NCBI GenBank assembly: GCA_963714325.1
Contig: CAVQOB010000012.1
Span: forward strand, 97,689 to 161,688
Direction: 5' to 3'
DNA length: 64,000 nt
Source of the DNA: CAVQOB01 sp963714325
GTDB lineage: Bacteria > Pseudomonadota > Alphaproteobacteria > Rhizobiales > Hyphomicrobiaceae
Below the pieces are notes generated by a model, which was given only the letters and a program-made list of their open reading frames with translations, had not been told where the DNA came from and ran no database searches. How positions within the stretch are numbered: the first letter of the stretch is position 1; every line of letters begins with the position of its first letter. This document shows, in pieces, positions 40,079 to 48,900 of this stretch. Made by a program: the position numbers and the translations under genes.

Positions 40079-40103
40079 TCTCACGATCTGAACTCGAATA
40101 CGG

Positions 40104-40136
40104 AAAGGCCGCCTTCGGGCGGCCTTTTTGTTTTTT
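40104..40136 (+). terminator. Intrinsic terminator of porin 1
   Basis: AAAGGCCGCC-TTC-GGGCGGCCTTTTTG: a strong GC stem followed by T-runs, 26 bp after the porin stop. The sequence between stop and stem closely matches that behind porin 2. Confidence 0.9.
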
Positions 40137-40163
40137 CCCTCTCCCCGTTTTTTACGGGGAGGG

Positions 40164-40313
40164 CGTAGGTTGGGTTAGCGCGTATGCGGGCGACATCCAG
40201 TGCTCGGCACGCCGACGCGCGTAACCCAACTATCCCTCGGGCGGGATGTTGGGTTACGCGCGTCCAACTCTGTCGGAGGTGGCAAAAGCGAGGGCGCGCT
40301 AACCCAACCTACG
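40164..40313. repeat. Intact ~150-bp nested palindromic element, copy 2
   Basis: Outer inverted repeats CGTAGGTTGGGTTAGCGCG (40164-40182) and its exact reverse complement (40295-40313), 19 of 19. Inner inverted repeats GACGCGCGTAACCCAAC (40214-40230) and the exact reverse complement (40248-40264), 17 of 17, around a 17-base loop. It has no coding capacity. It lies 86 bp behind porin 1, and its right end supplies the stop codon of the nitrilase gene. It resembles a non-autonomous repeat or MITE. Confidence 0.9.
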
Positions 40314-41217
40314 CCAACGGCAGCACGGATGCGGGCGGCAGCGCGGTTGCCCCCGGTTGCCTCGCCCAATCCAGACTGTTGCGCATCTCGCCGCTACTGC
40401 GGACGCGATGCAGCTGCGCGAGGTCGACTGCGCCATAAACCCAGCCCGGTCGATTGAGCGTTCCTTCGGCGATGACGCCGGTATCGGAGAGTCCAACCTC
40501 GGCGGGAACGAAAATCCCGGCGGTGCCGGTATTGCGATCGACGGCCGGCGACCACGGCGCATCGCCAACCGTCGACGATGTCACGGTCGCACAGCCGTTT
40601 TCGAGCGCGCGTGCCAGCGCCGCCGTGCGCACCCGATTGGCGCCGGAGACGAACTCCGTGCAGGCGGGGATCAGGATCAGATCTGCACCCGCTTCCGTCA
40701 TGGTGCGCACGAGCAGCGGGAATTCGCTGTCGTAGCAGATGGCGATTGCGATTCGACCGAGCGACGTGTCGAATACCCGCACATCGGGCCCGGCGCTGAT
40801 CCCCCAATTCCGCTCGAACGGCGTCATCATCAGTTTGTCCTGCACGCCCACCGAACCCGACGGCGCGAACAGGCGGCTGGCATTGAGGTAGCAGCCATCG
40901 CCACGCCGCGAAGGGCCGCTCGCTGCCAGGATATGCAACTTGTGCTGTCGCGCGAGTTCGGCATGGGTGGCGTCCATCTCGGGAAGGACCGAGGACACGG
41001 CTGCCAATGATGCGGCGAGGTCAGATGCGGCTGCCCCCTGTGCCGCCGCGTATTCCATGGCGCCGTATTCAGGAAAAACCAGCAACTCAGCGCCTGTTGC
41101 CGCCGCCTCCGCGACCCAGCGCGCGAGCTTGTCCTGGTAATCGCCGAGCGTCGCGAAGCGGTCGATCGGATACTGCGCTGTCGCAATGCGGATCGGCGTC
41201 GCGCGCGGCGGTGTCAT
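40309..41217 (-). CDS. Carbon-nitrogen hydrolase (nitrilase superfamily)
   Basis: 302 residues with the Glu-Lys-Cys triad: Glu in VFPEYGAMEY, Lys in VGVQDKLMMTPFER, Cys in AIAICYDSEFPL. It hydrolyses a C-N bond in an amide, nitrile or related compound; the substrate is unknown. The start ATG 41217 overlaps the stop of the upstream GNAT gene as ATGA, indicating translational coupling. The stop codon (40309-40311) lies inside the terminal repeat of the palindromic element, so the last residues (PASVLPLA) border the insertion and the original C-terminus may have been slightly different. Confidence 0.92.
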   Translation of the reverse strand: MTPPRATPIRIATAQYPIDRFATLGDYQDKLARWVAEAAATGAELLVFPEYGAMEYAAAQGAAASDLAASLAAVSSVLPEMDATHAELARQHKLHILAASGPSRRGDGCYLNASRLFAPSGSVGVQDKLMMTPFERNWGISAGPDVRVFDTSLGRIAIAICYDSEFPLLVRTMTEAGADLILIPACTEFVSGANRVRTAALARALENGCATVTSSTVGDAPWSPAVDRNTGTAGIFVPAEVGLSDTGVIAEGTLNRPGWVYGAVDLAQLHRVRSSGEMRNSLDWARQPGATALPPASVLPLA

Positions 41218-41807
41218 GGGATGGCTCGCATCCAGAACTGCATCGGTTTTTCGGTTTTCCCGGCGTTACCGATGTCCTTCCAGTCGAAACGGGCGATGAG
41301 CCCCTCGGCCTTGGCGTAGCCGCGCTTGGTCCAGAACTGGTCGTGCGTTCGATAAGTCGGCGGCTGCATCGGGTGCGTGGCGGGCCGCACGACGGCGCAA
41401 AAGGCCGTGTGGGTGTAGCCGGGTTGCCCCTTGGCATGCGCCTCGCGCGCATCGAAGAATTGATGACCGATGCCACGGCCCCGATAGGCCGGCAGCAGGA
41501 CCAACTCGCCGAAATAGAAGATTTTTTCGATGTCATGGCCCGCCGCTTTGAAGGGTACGGCGAATGCATCGGCGTGTCCCGCCAAGGGCGAGGCCGTCGC
41601 CGCACCGACAACACGGCTGCCATCGATGGCGGCAATGATCACTGAGCCGTCCGAGCGCGCGAATTTTTCGATGTAGCCCTTTTCGTAGTCGTACGTGCCG
41701 TCATAAAGATACGGCCACTCCCGGAAGACTTCCATGCGCAGCCGCGCGAGATCTGGAATGGCGCGCTGGAATTCGGCGCCGAGCAACGGGGCGACGCGGA
41801 CACTCAT
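41214..41807 (-). CDS. GNAT family N-acetyltransferase
   Basis: 197 residues from ATG 41807 (MSVRVAPLLG), a start fixed by the ATGA overlap with the upstream gene. The acetyl-CoA-binding motif is seen in FGELVLLPAYRGRGIGHQFF (YRGRGIG is the Q/RxxGxG/A pattern). The acceptor is unknown. It is the middle gene of three translationally coupled genes (NTF2-like, GNAT, nitrilase), so a joint pathway, perhaps modification of an amine or amide compound, is possible. Confidence 0.9.
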   Translation of the reverse strand: MSVRVAPLLGAEFQRAIPDLARLRMEVFREWPYLYDGTYDYEKGYIEKFARSDGSVIIAAIDGSRVVGAATASPLAGHADAFAVPFKAAGHDIEKIFYFGELVLLPAYRGRGIGHQFFDAREAHAKGQPGYTHTAFCAVVRPATHPMQPPTYRTHDQFWTKRGYAKAEGLIARFDWKDIGNAGKTEKPMQFWMRAIP

Positions 41808-42226
41808 GTGATGTTTTCCCCCGTCACCTGCAACAGCCAATCCGTCAGATTGTAATAGGTGGTCACTCGGGCAATGCGACCATCGCGAACGGCAAAGAAG
41901 GTACCGGCCGGCAGCACATAGGTCTGCCCTTTGGCAGCCGGCAGGCCTTCGTCCGTGTTCTTATAGGTGCCGTGCACCATGAATTCGGCCGCAGCGCGAC
42001 TGCCATCGGCGCTGCTCATGACGGCGATCCGCTCGAGCCGTTCCTGGTAGTTGTGCGCCATGCGCGCGTTGAAGGCGCGGAACTTATCTTTGCCGGCGCG
42101 GCGTTCGCCCTGATTGACATCGTGGATCACGTCGTCGGTCAACAGCGCCAGCATGGCGTCACTGTCGCCGCGATTGAAGGCGTCGAAATATTGCGAGATC
42201 AGGCTGCGGGTGGCGTCGGCGGACAT
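41804..42226 (-). CDS. NTF2/SnoaL-like protein (ketosteroid isomerase-related)
   Basis: 140 residues with the typical cone-shaped fold pattern: SLISQYFDAFNRGDSDAMLALLTDDVIHDVNQG at the start (first 20 shown by SLISQYFDAFNRGDSDAML), then AGTFFAVRDGRIARVTTYYN near the end. Members bind small hydrophobic ligands or act as isomerases, and function is not readable from sequence. It is the first gene of the coupled three-gene operon; its stop overlaps the next start by ATGA. Confidence 0.85.
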   Translation of the reverse strand: MSADATRSLISQYFDAFNRGDSDAMLALLTDDVIHDVNQGERRAGKDKFRAFNARMAHNYQERLERIAVMSSADGSRAAAEFMVHGTYKNTDEGLPAAKGQTYVLPAGTFFAVRDGRIARVTTYYNLTDWLLQVTGENIT

Positions 42227-42306
42227 GCGGGCTCCCGTGCGATATGTAGGATTTCGTCGAAGCGTTGGTCCCGAGGAGATATGGGATCAGCGCCGCTCAA
42301 CGCAAT

Positions 42307-42334
42307 AAAAAAGGGGGCCGCCAAAGCCGCCCCC
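42307..42334 (-). terminator. Terminator-like hairpin behind the small basic protein gene
   Basis: Read on the minus strand, GGGGGCGGC-TTT-GGCGGCCCCC is followed by six T's, 27 bp after the stop of the gene at 42361-42546. The stem is imperfect but GC-rich. Confidence 0.65.
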
Positions 42335-42360
42335 GTGAACGCGCCGGGCGAATGCCGGCC

Positions 42361-42546
42361 TCAGGCCTTTTTCTTTTCCTTGCGAACGCCCTTGAACGGT
42401 GTTTTTGCCGAAGTTTTGGTATCCAGGAATTTTCCCGAACCGGCATCGCGCTTGGTGAAGAGGCCAGTCTTCGGGTTCTTCACCTGACTGCGCGCCTTGA
42501 CGGCGCCCTTGCGTTGATCGTCGCCAGCTTCTTTGTTCTTGGCCAT
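42361..42546 (-). CDS. Small basic protein of unknown function (61 aa)
   Basis: ATG 42546 (MAKNKEAGDDQRKGA) follows GGAGGA with a good gap. The product is very rich in Lys and contains VKNPKTGLFTKRDAGSGKF and PFKGVRKEKKKA. Similar short basic proteins of this pattern are common in Hyphomicrobiales and have no known function; nucleic-acid binding is a guess from charge. It has its own terminator-like hairpin downstream and lies 30 bp after the deoxyribosyltransferase-like gene. Confidence 0.8.
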   Translation of the reverse strand: MAKNKEAGDDQRKGAVKARSQVKNPKTGLFTKRDAGSGKFLDTKTSAKTPFKGVRKEKKKA

Positions 42547-42576
42547 GCTGTCCTCCATCAATTTATGTCGACGCTT

Positions 42577-43194
42577 CTACCGTGATTCTTCGACGACGGC
42601 TCGATGCGCGTCGACTTTCCTGGCGAAGTCTTGGCGGGCCTGCTCAAGACATGCGCGATAGCCGGCGAGATCGGTTGCGACCTCGCCGGGCTTCACAACG
42701 GCTCGGACGACACTGGCGCCACTTGCGACAATAGCCATCTCGATCATCAGGTTTTCGGCCAAGCCGAAGTCCTCGATCATCGTGTCGGGCCGATCAAAAT
42801 CAGCGGCCGGGATGCCACGGCCACGGAACTGTTCGGCGCGCTGGCGATAGTCGGCGGCAACATTGGTATAGCCGAACACCGGCTTGCCCAGCGCCTGCAT
42901 GAAGCCAACTTCGAAAGCGGTGCCACTGTCCATCGACGCCCCGCGAAACGGCGTCAGATTGGCGATGCAGAGGTCGCAGGCGATCATCATGTCGCGGTCG
43001 GCGGCATAGATTCGGGCGGCCTTATCGGCGGGGGTGAGACCTTCGAGGGTCAATGACTGATCGAGCGGGAACAGTCCGTCGAATCCGGCTTCGGCGGCCA
43101 AACGCGCTTTTTCCCGGCCAATGTCGAGGGCGTTCGGCAGAAAGACTTCCGGGCCGGCGAGGTAGATGCGAGAGCGGAGCCGTGGTTTTGACAT
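42577..43194 (-). CDS. Nucleoside 2-deoxyribosyltransferase family protein
   Basis: 205 residues from ATG 43194 (MSKPRLRSRIYLAGPEVF). Family features are YLAGPEVF at the N-terminus, DGLFPLD, and the catalytic-region motif CDLCIANLTPFRGASMDSGT with Asp and Glu in SGTAFEVGFMQALGKPVFGY. Such enzymes transfer or hydrolyse deoxyribosyl groups of nucleosides or nucleotides in salvage or pool cleaning. Divergent from the cupin gene. Confidence 0.9.
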   Translation of the reverse strand: MSKPRLRSRIYLAGPEVFLPNALDIGREKARLAAEAGFDGLFPLDQSLTLEGLTPADKAARIYAADRDMMIACDLCIANLTPFRGASMDSGTAFEVGFMQALGKPVFGYTNVAADYRQRAEQFRGRGIPAADFDRPDTMIEDFGLAENLMIEMAIVASGASVVRAVVKPGEVATDLAGYRACLEQARQDFARKVDAHRAVVEESR

Positions 43195-43291
43195 GGCGGC
43201 CACGATAGCATTTTCTCGCACATCGGCGAGAGGCCGTATTGTTGGCGGCGGTACAGCTGTCATAGACTTCGCTCAACCCAGGAGGAACCCA

Positions 43292-43690
43292 ATGGACGGA
43301 GCCAGCAAACGCGCGCCGCAAACATTTGCCTTCAGCCATGAGCGTGAAGACGATTTCAAGGACGGATTGCGCAGTTATGCGCGCTATCGCGACCTCGGTA
43401 TTGCCAAAGCCACCGATGGAGCGGCCGTTGCTCAGGTGATCCGGTTTACCGAACCGTGCTCGGACGAGGTGCGCATCTGGCATACCCACGCCATCGAATT
43501 CCAGATGATTTATGTCCTGAAAGGCTGGATCACCACCGAGATGGGCGGGCACCCGCCGGTGAAAATGGTCGCGGGATCAAGCTGGTTGCAGCCGCCGAAA
43601 ATCCGCCACCGCGTGGTCGACTATTCGGTCGGGTGCGAGGTGCTGGAAATCGTGCTGCCCGCCGACTTCGAAACGGCGATGGAGGGTTAG
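43292..43690 (+). CDS. Cupin domain protein
   Basis: 132 residues. Start set at ATG 43292 (MDGASKRAPQ), which has a perfect AGGAGG site; an earlier in-frame start would overlap the divergent gene. A single small beta-barrel is suggested by WHTHAIEFQMIYVLKGWI (cupin motif 1 with HxH...E-like residues) and PPKIRHRVVDYSVGCEVLEI (motif 2 His). It probably binds a metal; whether it is an enzyme or sensor is unknown. Confidence 0.85.
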   Translation: MDGASKRAPQTFAFSHEREDDFKDGLRSYARYRDLGIAKATDGAAVAQVIRFTEPCSDEVRIWHTHAIEFQMIYVLKGWITTEMGGHPPVKMVAGSSWLQPPKIRHRVVDYSVGCEVLEIVLPADFETAMEG

Positions 43691-43831
43691 GAACGCGAGC
43701 GGGCGAAGCGGTGATTGCGTTTGGAATGGCGTCGCCGCGGTCAACCTTCAACCGCTATTGCCCACGATTGTGAGCCGCAGTAGCTTGATGAACTTTATTT
43801 GCCACAAGCTCGGATGTTCAGGGAGGTCTTT

Positions 43832-44719
43832 ATGCAACGTGCATTTCGTGTCGTTGGAGCGTCAGTTTGCCTTGCCGTGATGGCCTCGCTTGGAGCGAGT
43901 GTCCCAGCGATAGCGCAGAAGGCGATGGACAACAGTGCCCTGTCCAAGCCGGGATTCCGTCCGCACAAAAAAACGTATGGCTTGGTCTACCGCCTACCCG
44001 CAGACGTCAATCAAGTGCTCGATGCAAAAGTCAGAGGACATCTCAAGGCGCGACTGGCTCTTCTTGGTATGGACGCAGAAGTGCGCATCGCGAACATGCC
44101 GCACGTGACGGTCGTCCATGTACACAGCGCCGATGCGACGACGCCGGCCAAGATGCTCAAGGCGATGCCGAAGCTCCCGCCCGTCATCAACTACACATTG
44201 AAGTCGTTCTACAACACGGAGGCAGCGAAGGGGGCGGGGCACCCATGGTGGCTCGATCTGGGGATTGTCAAGACAGGCGAAGGGTTCGAGAATCTGATGG
44301 CGTTCAATACCCGGGCAACGGCCGCCTTGGCCCCGCTGCGCGATGGCCCGCTGCCACGTTGCACCGGACCGGTTTATGCCGCGATGAGTGAAGCTGCCAA
44401 AGAGTTGGTGCAGACCATGGGCGTCAGCGGCGTCAATGTGATGAAAGACGGCAAGGAAGTGCGTGCGCACAATCCGCACAACACGCTCGTATACAGCATG
44501 AAGAAGTTTGAGCCGCCGATCCAAGCCGCGATGAATGTCGTTGCCGAGGAGTTGAACAAGAGCCTGCCCGACGGCATTAATACAACGTTCAAAGATGTCT
44601 CGATCGTCGAAATAGGCTTCTCCGGTAACGTTGTCCGGGAAATCTACAGGATCAGCCTTGAAGATGGCGCGGTTACAGTGATCAGCACCGGCAAGAAGCT
44701 GCCTCCCGTTAAGATTTGA
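43832..44719 (+). CDS. Exported protein with two HxT motifs (2H phosphoesterase-like)
   Basis: 295 residues from ATG 43832, five bases after GGGAGG. A signal peptide (ASVCLAVMASLGASVPAIAQ) indicates export. No family was recognised outright, but two motifs of the 2H phosphoesterase type are spaced as expected: PHVTVVH (H91, T93) and PHNTLVY (H216, T218). 2H enzymes (LigT, cyclic phosphodiesterases) use such a pair on cyclic or 2'-5' linked nucleotides. That assignment is inference; the rest of the chain was not matched. It is unlinked to RNA-processing genes; the following gene is another exported or membrane protein. Confidence 0.7.
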   Translation: MQRAFRVVGASVCLAVMASLGASVPAIAQKAMDNSALSKPGFRPHKKTYGLVYRLPADVNQVLDAKVRGHLKARLALLGMDAEVRIANMPHVTVVHVHSADATTPAKMLKAMPKLPPVINYTLKSFYNTEAAKGAGHPWWLDLGIVKTGEGFENLMAFNTRATAALAPLRDGPLPRCTGPVYAAMSEAAKELVQTMGVSGVNVMKDGKEVRAHNPHNTLVYSMKKFEPPIQAAMNVVAEELNKSLPDGINTTFKDVSIVEIGFSGNVVREIYRISLEDGAVTVISTGKKLPPVKI

Positions 44720-44841
44720 TTGCAATCCGGCAATCGAATGGCACGACGGTTGCCGAGATGATCTGAAATCCACAGACCTTAATGAGATCGCAACCCTCAA
44801 TGCCTACCCTTCATCCGGATCGATCCGGGATGGAGTTAGGG

Positions 44842-45915
44842 ATGCGCTTGCAGCGGAAGCGTTGTTTGGTTGGGGTTGCCGCGGTTGCCGCGTGCGCCTG
44901 CGCCCTGCTTTCGGGTGTTGATGTCGCGAGAGCCCAGTCGACCGCGGCAACCGCGGCCGTCGACGATGATAGCGGCCGCCCCTTGCCAATATTCTACGGT
45001 CCTGTCGATATCAAATTGCTCGACCAGGGGACGTTGAAGTTGCCGGCCGGATATCGCTATGTGCCGCAGCGCCCGAAACGGGGACCGCAGGGCAAAGTCG
45101 ATCCAACCGCACCCCAGACGCTCGGGACAATCCTATCTCTCGGCGACGCCCCGAAGTGGATGATGTCTGTCGTCTTCCAAAGCGTCGGCCATGCGGCCCC
45201 CGTGCAGATTGGCGTCATGACCGAGGCCGAGATACTGGAAAATTTGAAGAATGCGGCGACCAACGGGCGATTGCGTGGGTCTGAGCCCTATGTCGTCAAG
45301 GGTCTCATGGAGCCACCGGCCTATGACGCCGTGGCGCAGCGGATGCGCGTTGCAATGCGCACGTCGCAAACCGGGCTGATCGACGCCGATGGCGACATCA
45401 TCGACGTCACAACTTATCTATTTGGTCGGCAGGGCATTCTGTCATTGAAGTTCCTCACCAGCGAAAAGGAGTTCACCGCTCGGCGTCAACCCGCCGATGC
45501 GGTGCTGGCTGGTTTGTCCTTCAGTGTGGGCAATCAGGGAACCGATGCGGTCGCCGGGCAGGACCGCGTCGTCGAACATCCCTTGCAAGTTATCTTCGGC
45601 GGTGAAACGGGTGCCAGTCTCAAGGCTAAGGCGGTCGAAGCCGCCGAGGCCGAGGCGGCCGCGCGTGCGGAAGCTGCAGCCGCTGCCGCGCAAACGGCGT
45701 TGGCCGACAAACAGCGCGCGGACGAGGAAGAGGCCTCGGCGGCACGGACCCGCCTGATGTTGTGGGGATTGGCCGCTGTCGGCATGCTCGTGATCGGATT
45801 TTTCGTGGCCAAGATGCTGAGTTCGTCCCTGCCGCGCAATTCAAAGTCAGGCGCCGGGAAGGGCGCTGCAACGATGAAGCGTGTCGGTGGCCTGCGGACT
45901 TCGGCGGCACGCTAA
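44842..45915 (+). CDS. DUF2167-like membrane-anchored protein
   Basis: Start set at ATG 44842 (MRLQRKRCLVGV), six bases after GGAG; upstream in-frame ATGs at 44782 and 44830 lack such a site. The 357-residue product has a signal peptide (VAAVAACACALLSGVDVARA), a body with LDQGTLKLPAGYRYVPQ and VTTYLFGRQGILSLKFLTSE that resembles DUF2167 proteins, an Ala/Glu coiled-coil-like stretch (about 275-310), and a C-terminal membrane helix (LMLWGLAAVGMLVIGFFVA). Function unknown. It lies 77 bp before dnaE. Confidence 0.65.
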   Translation: MRLQRKRCLVGVAAVAACACALLSGVDVARAQSTAATAAVDDDSGRPLPIFYGPVDIKLLDQGTLKLPAGYRYVPQRPKRGPQGKVDPTAPQTLGTILSLGDAPKWMMSVVFQSVGHAAPVQIGVMTEAEILENLKNAATNGRLRGSEPYVVKGLMEPPAYDAVAQRMRVAMRTSQTGLIDADGDIIDVTTYLFGRQGILSLKFLTSEKEFTARRQPADAVLAGLSFSVGNQGTDAVAGQDRVVEHPLQVIFGGETGASLKAKAVEAAEAEAAARAEAAAAAAQTALADKQRADEEEASAARTRLMLWGLAAVGMLVIGFFVAKMLSSSLPRNSKSGAGKGAATMKRVGGLRTSAAR

Positions 45916-45992
45916 TTTACGGCGTTCAGGGTTGCATGGGGATTGCGGGGGCAACATGCTCGGCGGGGGCAGGGACCTGATATCCTGCTGCC

Positions 45993-48900
45993 ATGAGCAC
46001 GCTGATTCGTACGGCCTCCACGTCAACTGCCGCAACGACGGGCACTGCGCCCGGCGCGACATTCGTGCACCTCAAGGTGCATTCCGCCTATTCGCTGCTG
46101 GAAGGCGCGCTGCAGATCGCCAACCTCGGCAGAATTGCCGACGCTGCCGGCACGCCGGCCATCGGCTTGACCGACACCAACAACATGTTTGGCGCACTGG
46201 AGTTTGCCGAGAAAGTCGGCAAAGAGGGCATCCAACCGATCACCGGCGTTTCTCTCGCCATGGATTTCGCAGATCGTGGCCAGGACGACGGCGCGAAGAA
46301 GCCGGTGCAGCCCGCTCGTCACAAGGACGGCCTGATCGCCCTGCTCGCGATGAACGCGACTGGATATGCCAATTTGATGAAATTGGTGTCGAAGGCGCAC
46401 CTGGAGGCAAGCGACGTCGATGGCCCGCACATCACGATCCAGGCGCTGGAAGCCTATGCCACAGGATTGATCATCCTGACGGGCGGGCCTGACGGTCCGA
46501 TCGATCGAGCATTGCGCGATACGCAGTCGGCATTCGCTCGGCGCCGGCTTGAGCGGCTGCAGGCCTGCGTTGGCGATCGCCTGTATGTCGAGCTGCAACG
46601 GCATGGCCTGCCCAGTGAAGCGGAAGTCGAACCGCAGCTGCTCGACTTGGCCTACGCGCTGGGCATCCCGCTGGTCGCAACCAACGAGTGCTATTTTGCG
46701 AAACCTGACGACTACGAAAGCCATGACGCGCTGATCGCCATCGCTGACGGTCGCTTCGTGTCGGAAGACAATCGCCGCCGATTGACGCGCGAGCATGGTT
46801 TCAAGAGTGCGGCCGAGATGGTGCAGCTGTTCGCTGATCTGCCCGAAGCAACCGCCAATACCATCGAGATTGCCCAGCGCTGCGCGTATAAAATCAAAGG
46901 TCGTAAGCCCATCCTGCCGAGTTTCGTGCGTGTCGAACCGGGGGCGGACGAGCCGCAGCGATTGGCGGCCGAGGCGGCAGAATTGAAGCGCCAGGCGGAA
47001 GAGGGACTGCAGGCGCGACTGGCGGCTATCGAGCGGGCCGAGGGGTTTTCCGTTGCCGATTACGAAAAACGCCTTGCCTACGAAATCGACGTCATCGCCA
47101 AGATGCAGTTCCCCGGCTACTTCCTGATCGTCGCGGACTTCATCCAGTGGTCGAAAGCAAACGGCATCCCGGTCGGGCCTGGCCGTGGCTCGGGTGCAGG
47201 CTCCCTGGTCGCCTATGCGTTGACGATCACCGATCTCGATCCGCTCAGGTTCGGGCTGCTGTTCGAGCGCTTTCTGAATCCCGAGCGCGTGTCGATGCCC
47301 GACTTCGATATCGACTTTTGCCAGGACCGGCGTGATGAGGTGATCCGCTACGTGCAGAAAAAGTACGGCGCCGATCGCGTCGCGCAGATCATCACCCACG
47401 GCAAGCTGCAAGCGCGCGCGGTGTTGCGTGACGTAGGCCGCGTGCTGCAAATGCCCTATGGCCAGGTGGATCGCCTGTGCAAGCTGGTGCCGAACAACCC
47501 AGCCAATCCCGTGACGCTGCGCCAGGCCATCGATGGCGAGCCGAAACTGCAGGAGGCGGCGCGCGACGAAGACGTCGTCGCCAAGCTGTTGGAGATCTCG
47601 GAAAAACTCGAAGGGCTCTATCGGCACGCCTCGACGCACGCCGCCGGCATGGTGATCGGCGATCGGCCGCTGGACGAACTGGTGCCGATGTATCGCGACC
47701 CCAAGTCGAACTTCCCGATCACCCAGTTCAACTGGAAGATGGTCGAGGCGGCGGAACTCGTGAAATTCGACTTCCTCGGCCTCAAGACGCTGACGGTGCT
47801 GCAGAAGGCCGTCGAACTGATCAAGCGCGGGCGGGGTATCGAGGTTGACCTGCCGAAGCTCCCGCTCGACGACAAGGCGAGTTACGAGTTGCTCGCACGC
47901 GCCGATACGGTCGGCGTGTTTCAGCTGGAATCAACGGGCATGCGCGAAAGCCTGAAGCGGCTGAAGCCTGACCGCTTCGAGGACATCATCGCGATGGTGG
48001 CACTTTATCGCCCCGGCCCGATGGACAACATCCCGACCTACATCAATCGTAAGCACGGCGAGGAGCCGATCGACTATCCGCACGCGCTGATCAAGCCGAT
48101 CCTGGAAGAGACTTACGGTGTCATCATCTACCAGGAGCAGGTGATTCAGATCGCGCAGGTGATGGGCGGGTACAGTCTCGGTCAGGCCGACCTGCTCCGC
48201 CGCGCGATGGGCAAGAAAGACAAGAATGAAATGGCCGCCCAACAGGCGAAATTCGTCGAAGGCGCGATCAAGAACGGCGTCAAGAAGGAGGATGCCGTCT
48301 ACATCTTCGAGTTGGTCGACAAGTTTGCGGGCTACGGCTTCAACAAGAGCCATGCCGCCGCCTACGCGGTCGTCAGCTATCACACGGCCTATATCAAGGC
48401 GAACTTTCGCGAAGAATTCCTTGCCGCCTCGATGACGCTGGATATGGCGAACACCGACAAGCTCGCGATGTTCGCGGCCGAAGCGCGGCGCAGTGGGATC
48501 ACCGTCAAGCCGCCGTGCATCAACGCTTCGGACGTTGATTTTCTGGCTGAAGCCCCGAAGGACGGCGCGAAAGCCGGCGCGATCCGTTATTCTCTGGCGG
48601 CGCTGAAGAATATCGGCAAAGGCGCGGTCGAGGCCATTGTTGCCGAACGCAGCAAAGGCGGCACCTATCGCGATCTCAACGACTTCGCACGGCGATTCCA
48701 TGCCAAGGCGTTGAACAAGCGCGGACTGGAAACGCTGGCCGCGGCTGGCGCCTTCGATGGCGTGCAACCCAATCGGGCGTTGGTCGCGGGCAACGTCGAT
48801 CAAATTCTGAATACAGCCAACCAAATTCAAAAGGACGCCGAAGTCGGGCAGGGGAGCCTGTTCGGCGGCGGCCCGGCGAAGGGTGGTGCTGCCGAGGAAA

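Noticed and set aside
46023..47639. Long minus-strand open frame within dnaE.
   Set aside because: GC-rich shadow; dnaE is unmistakable on the plus strand.
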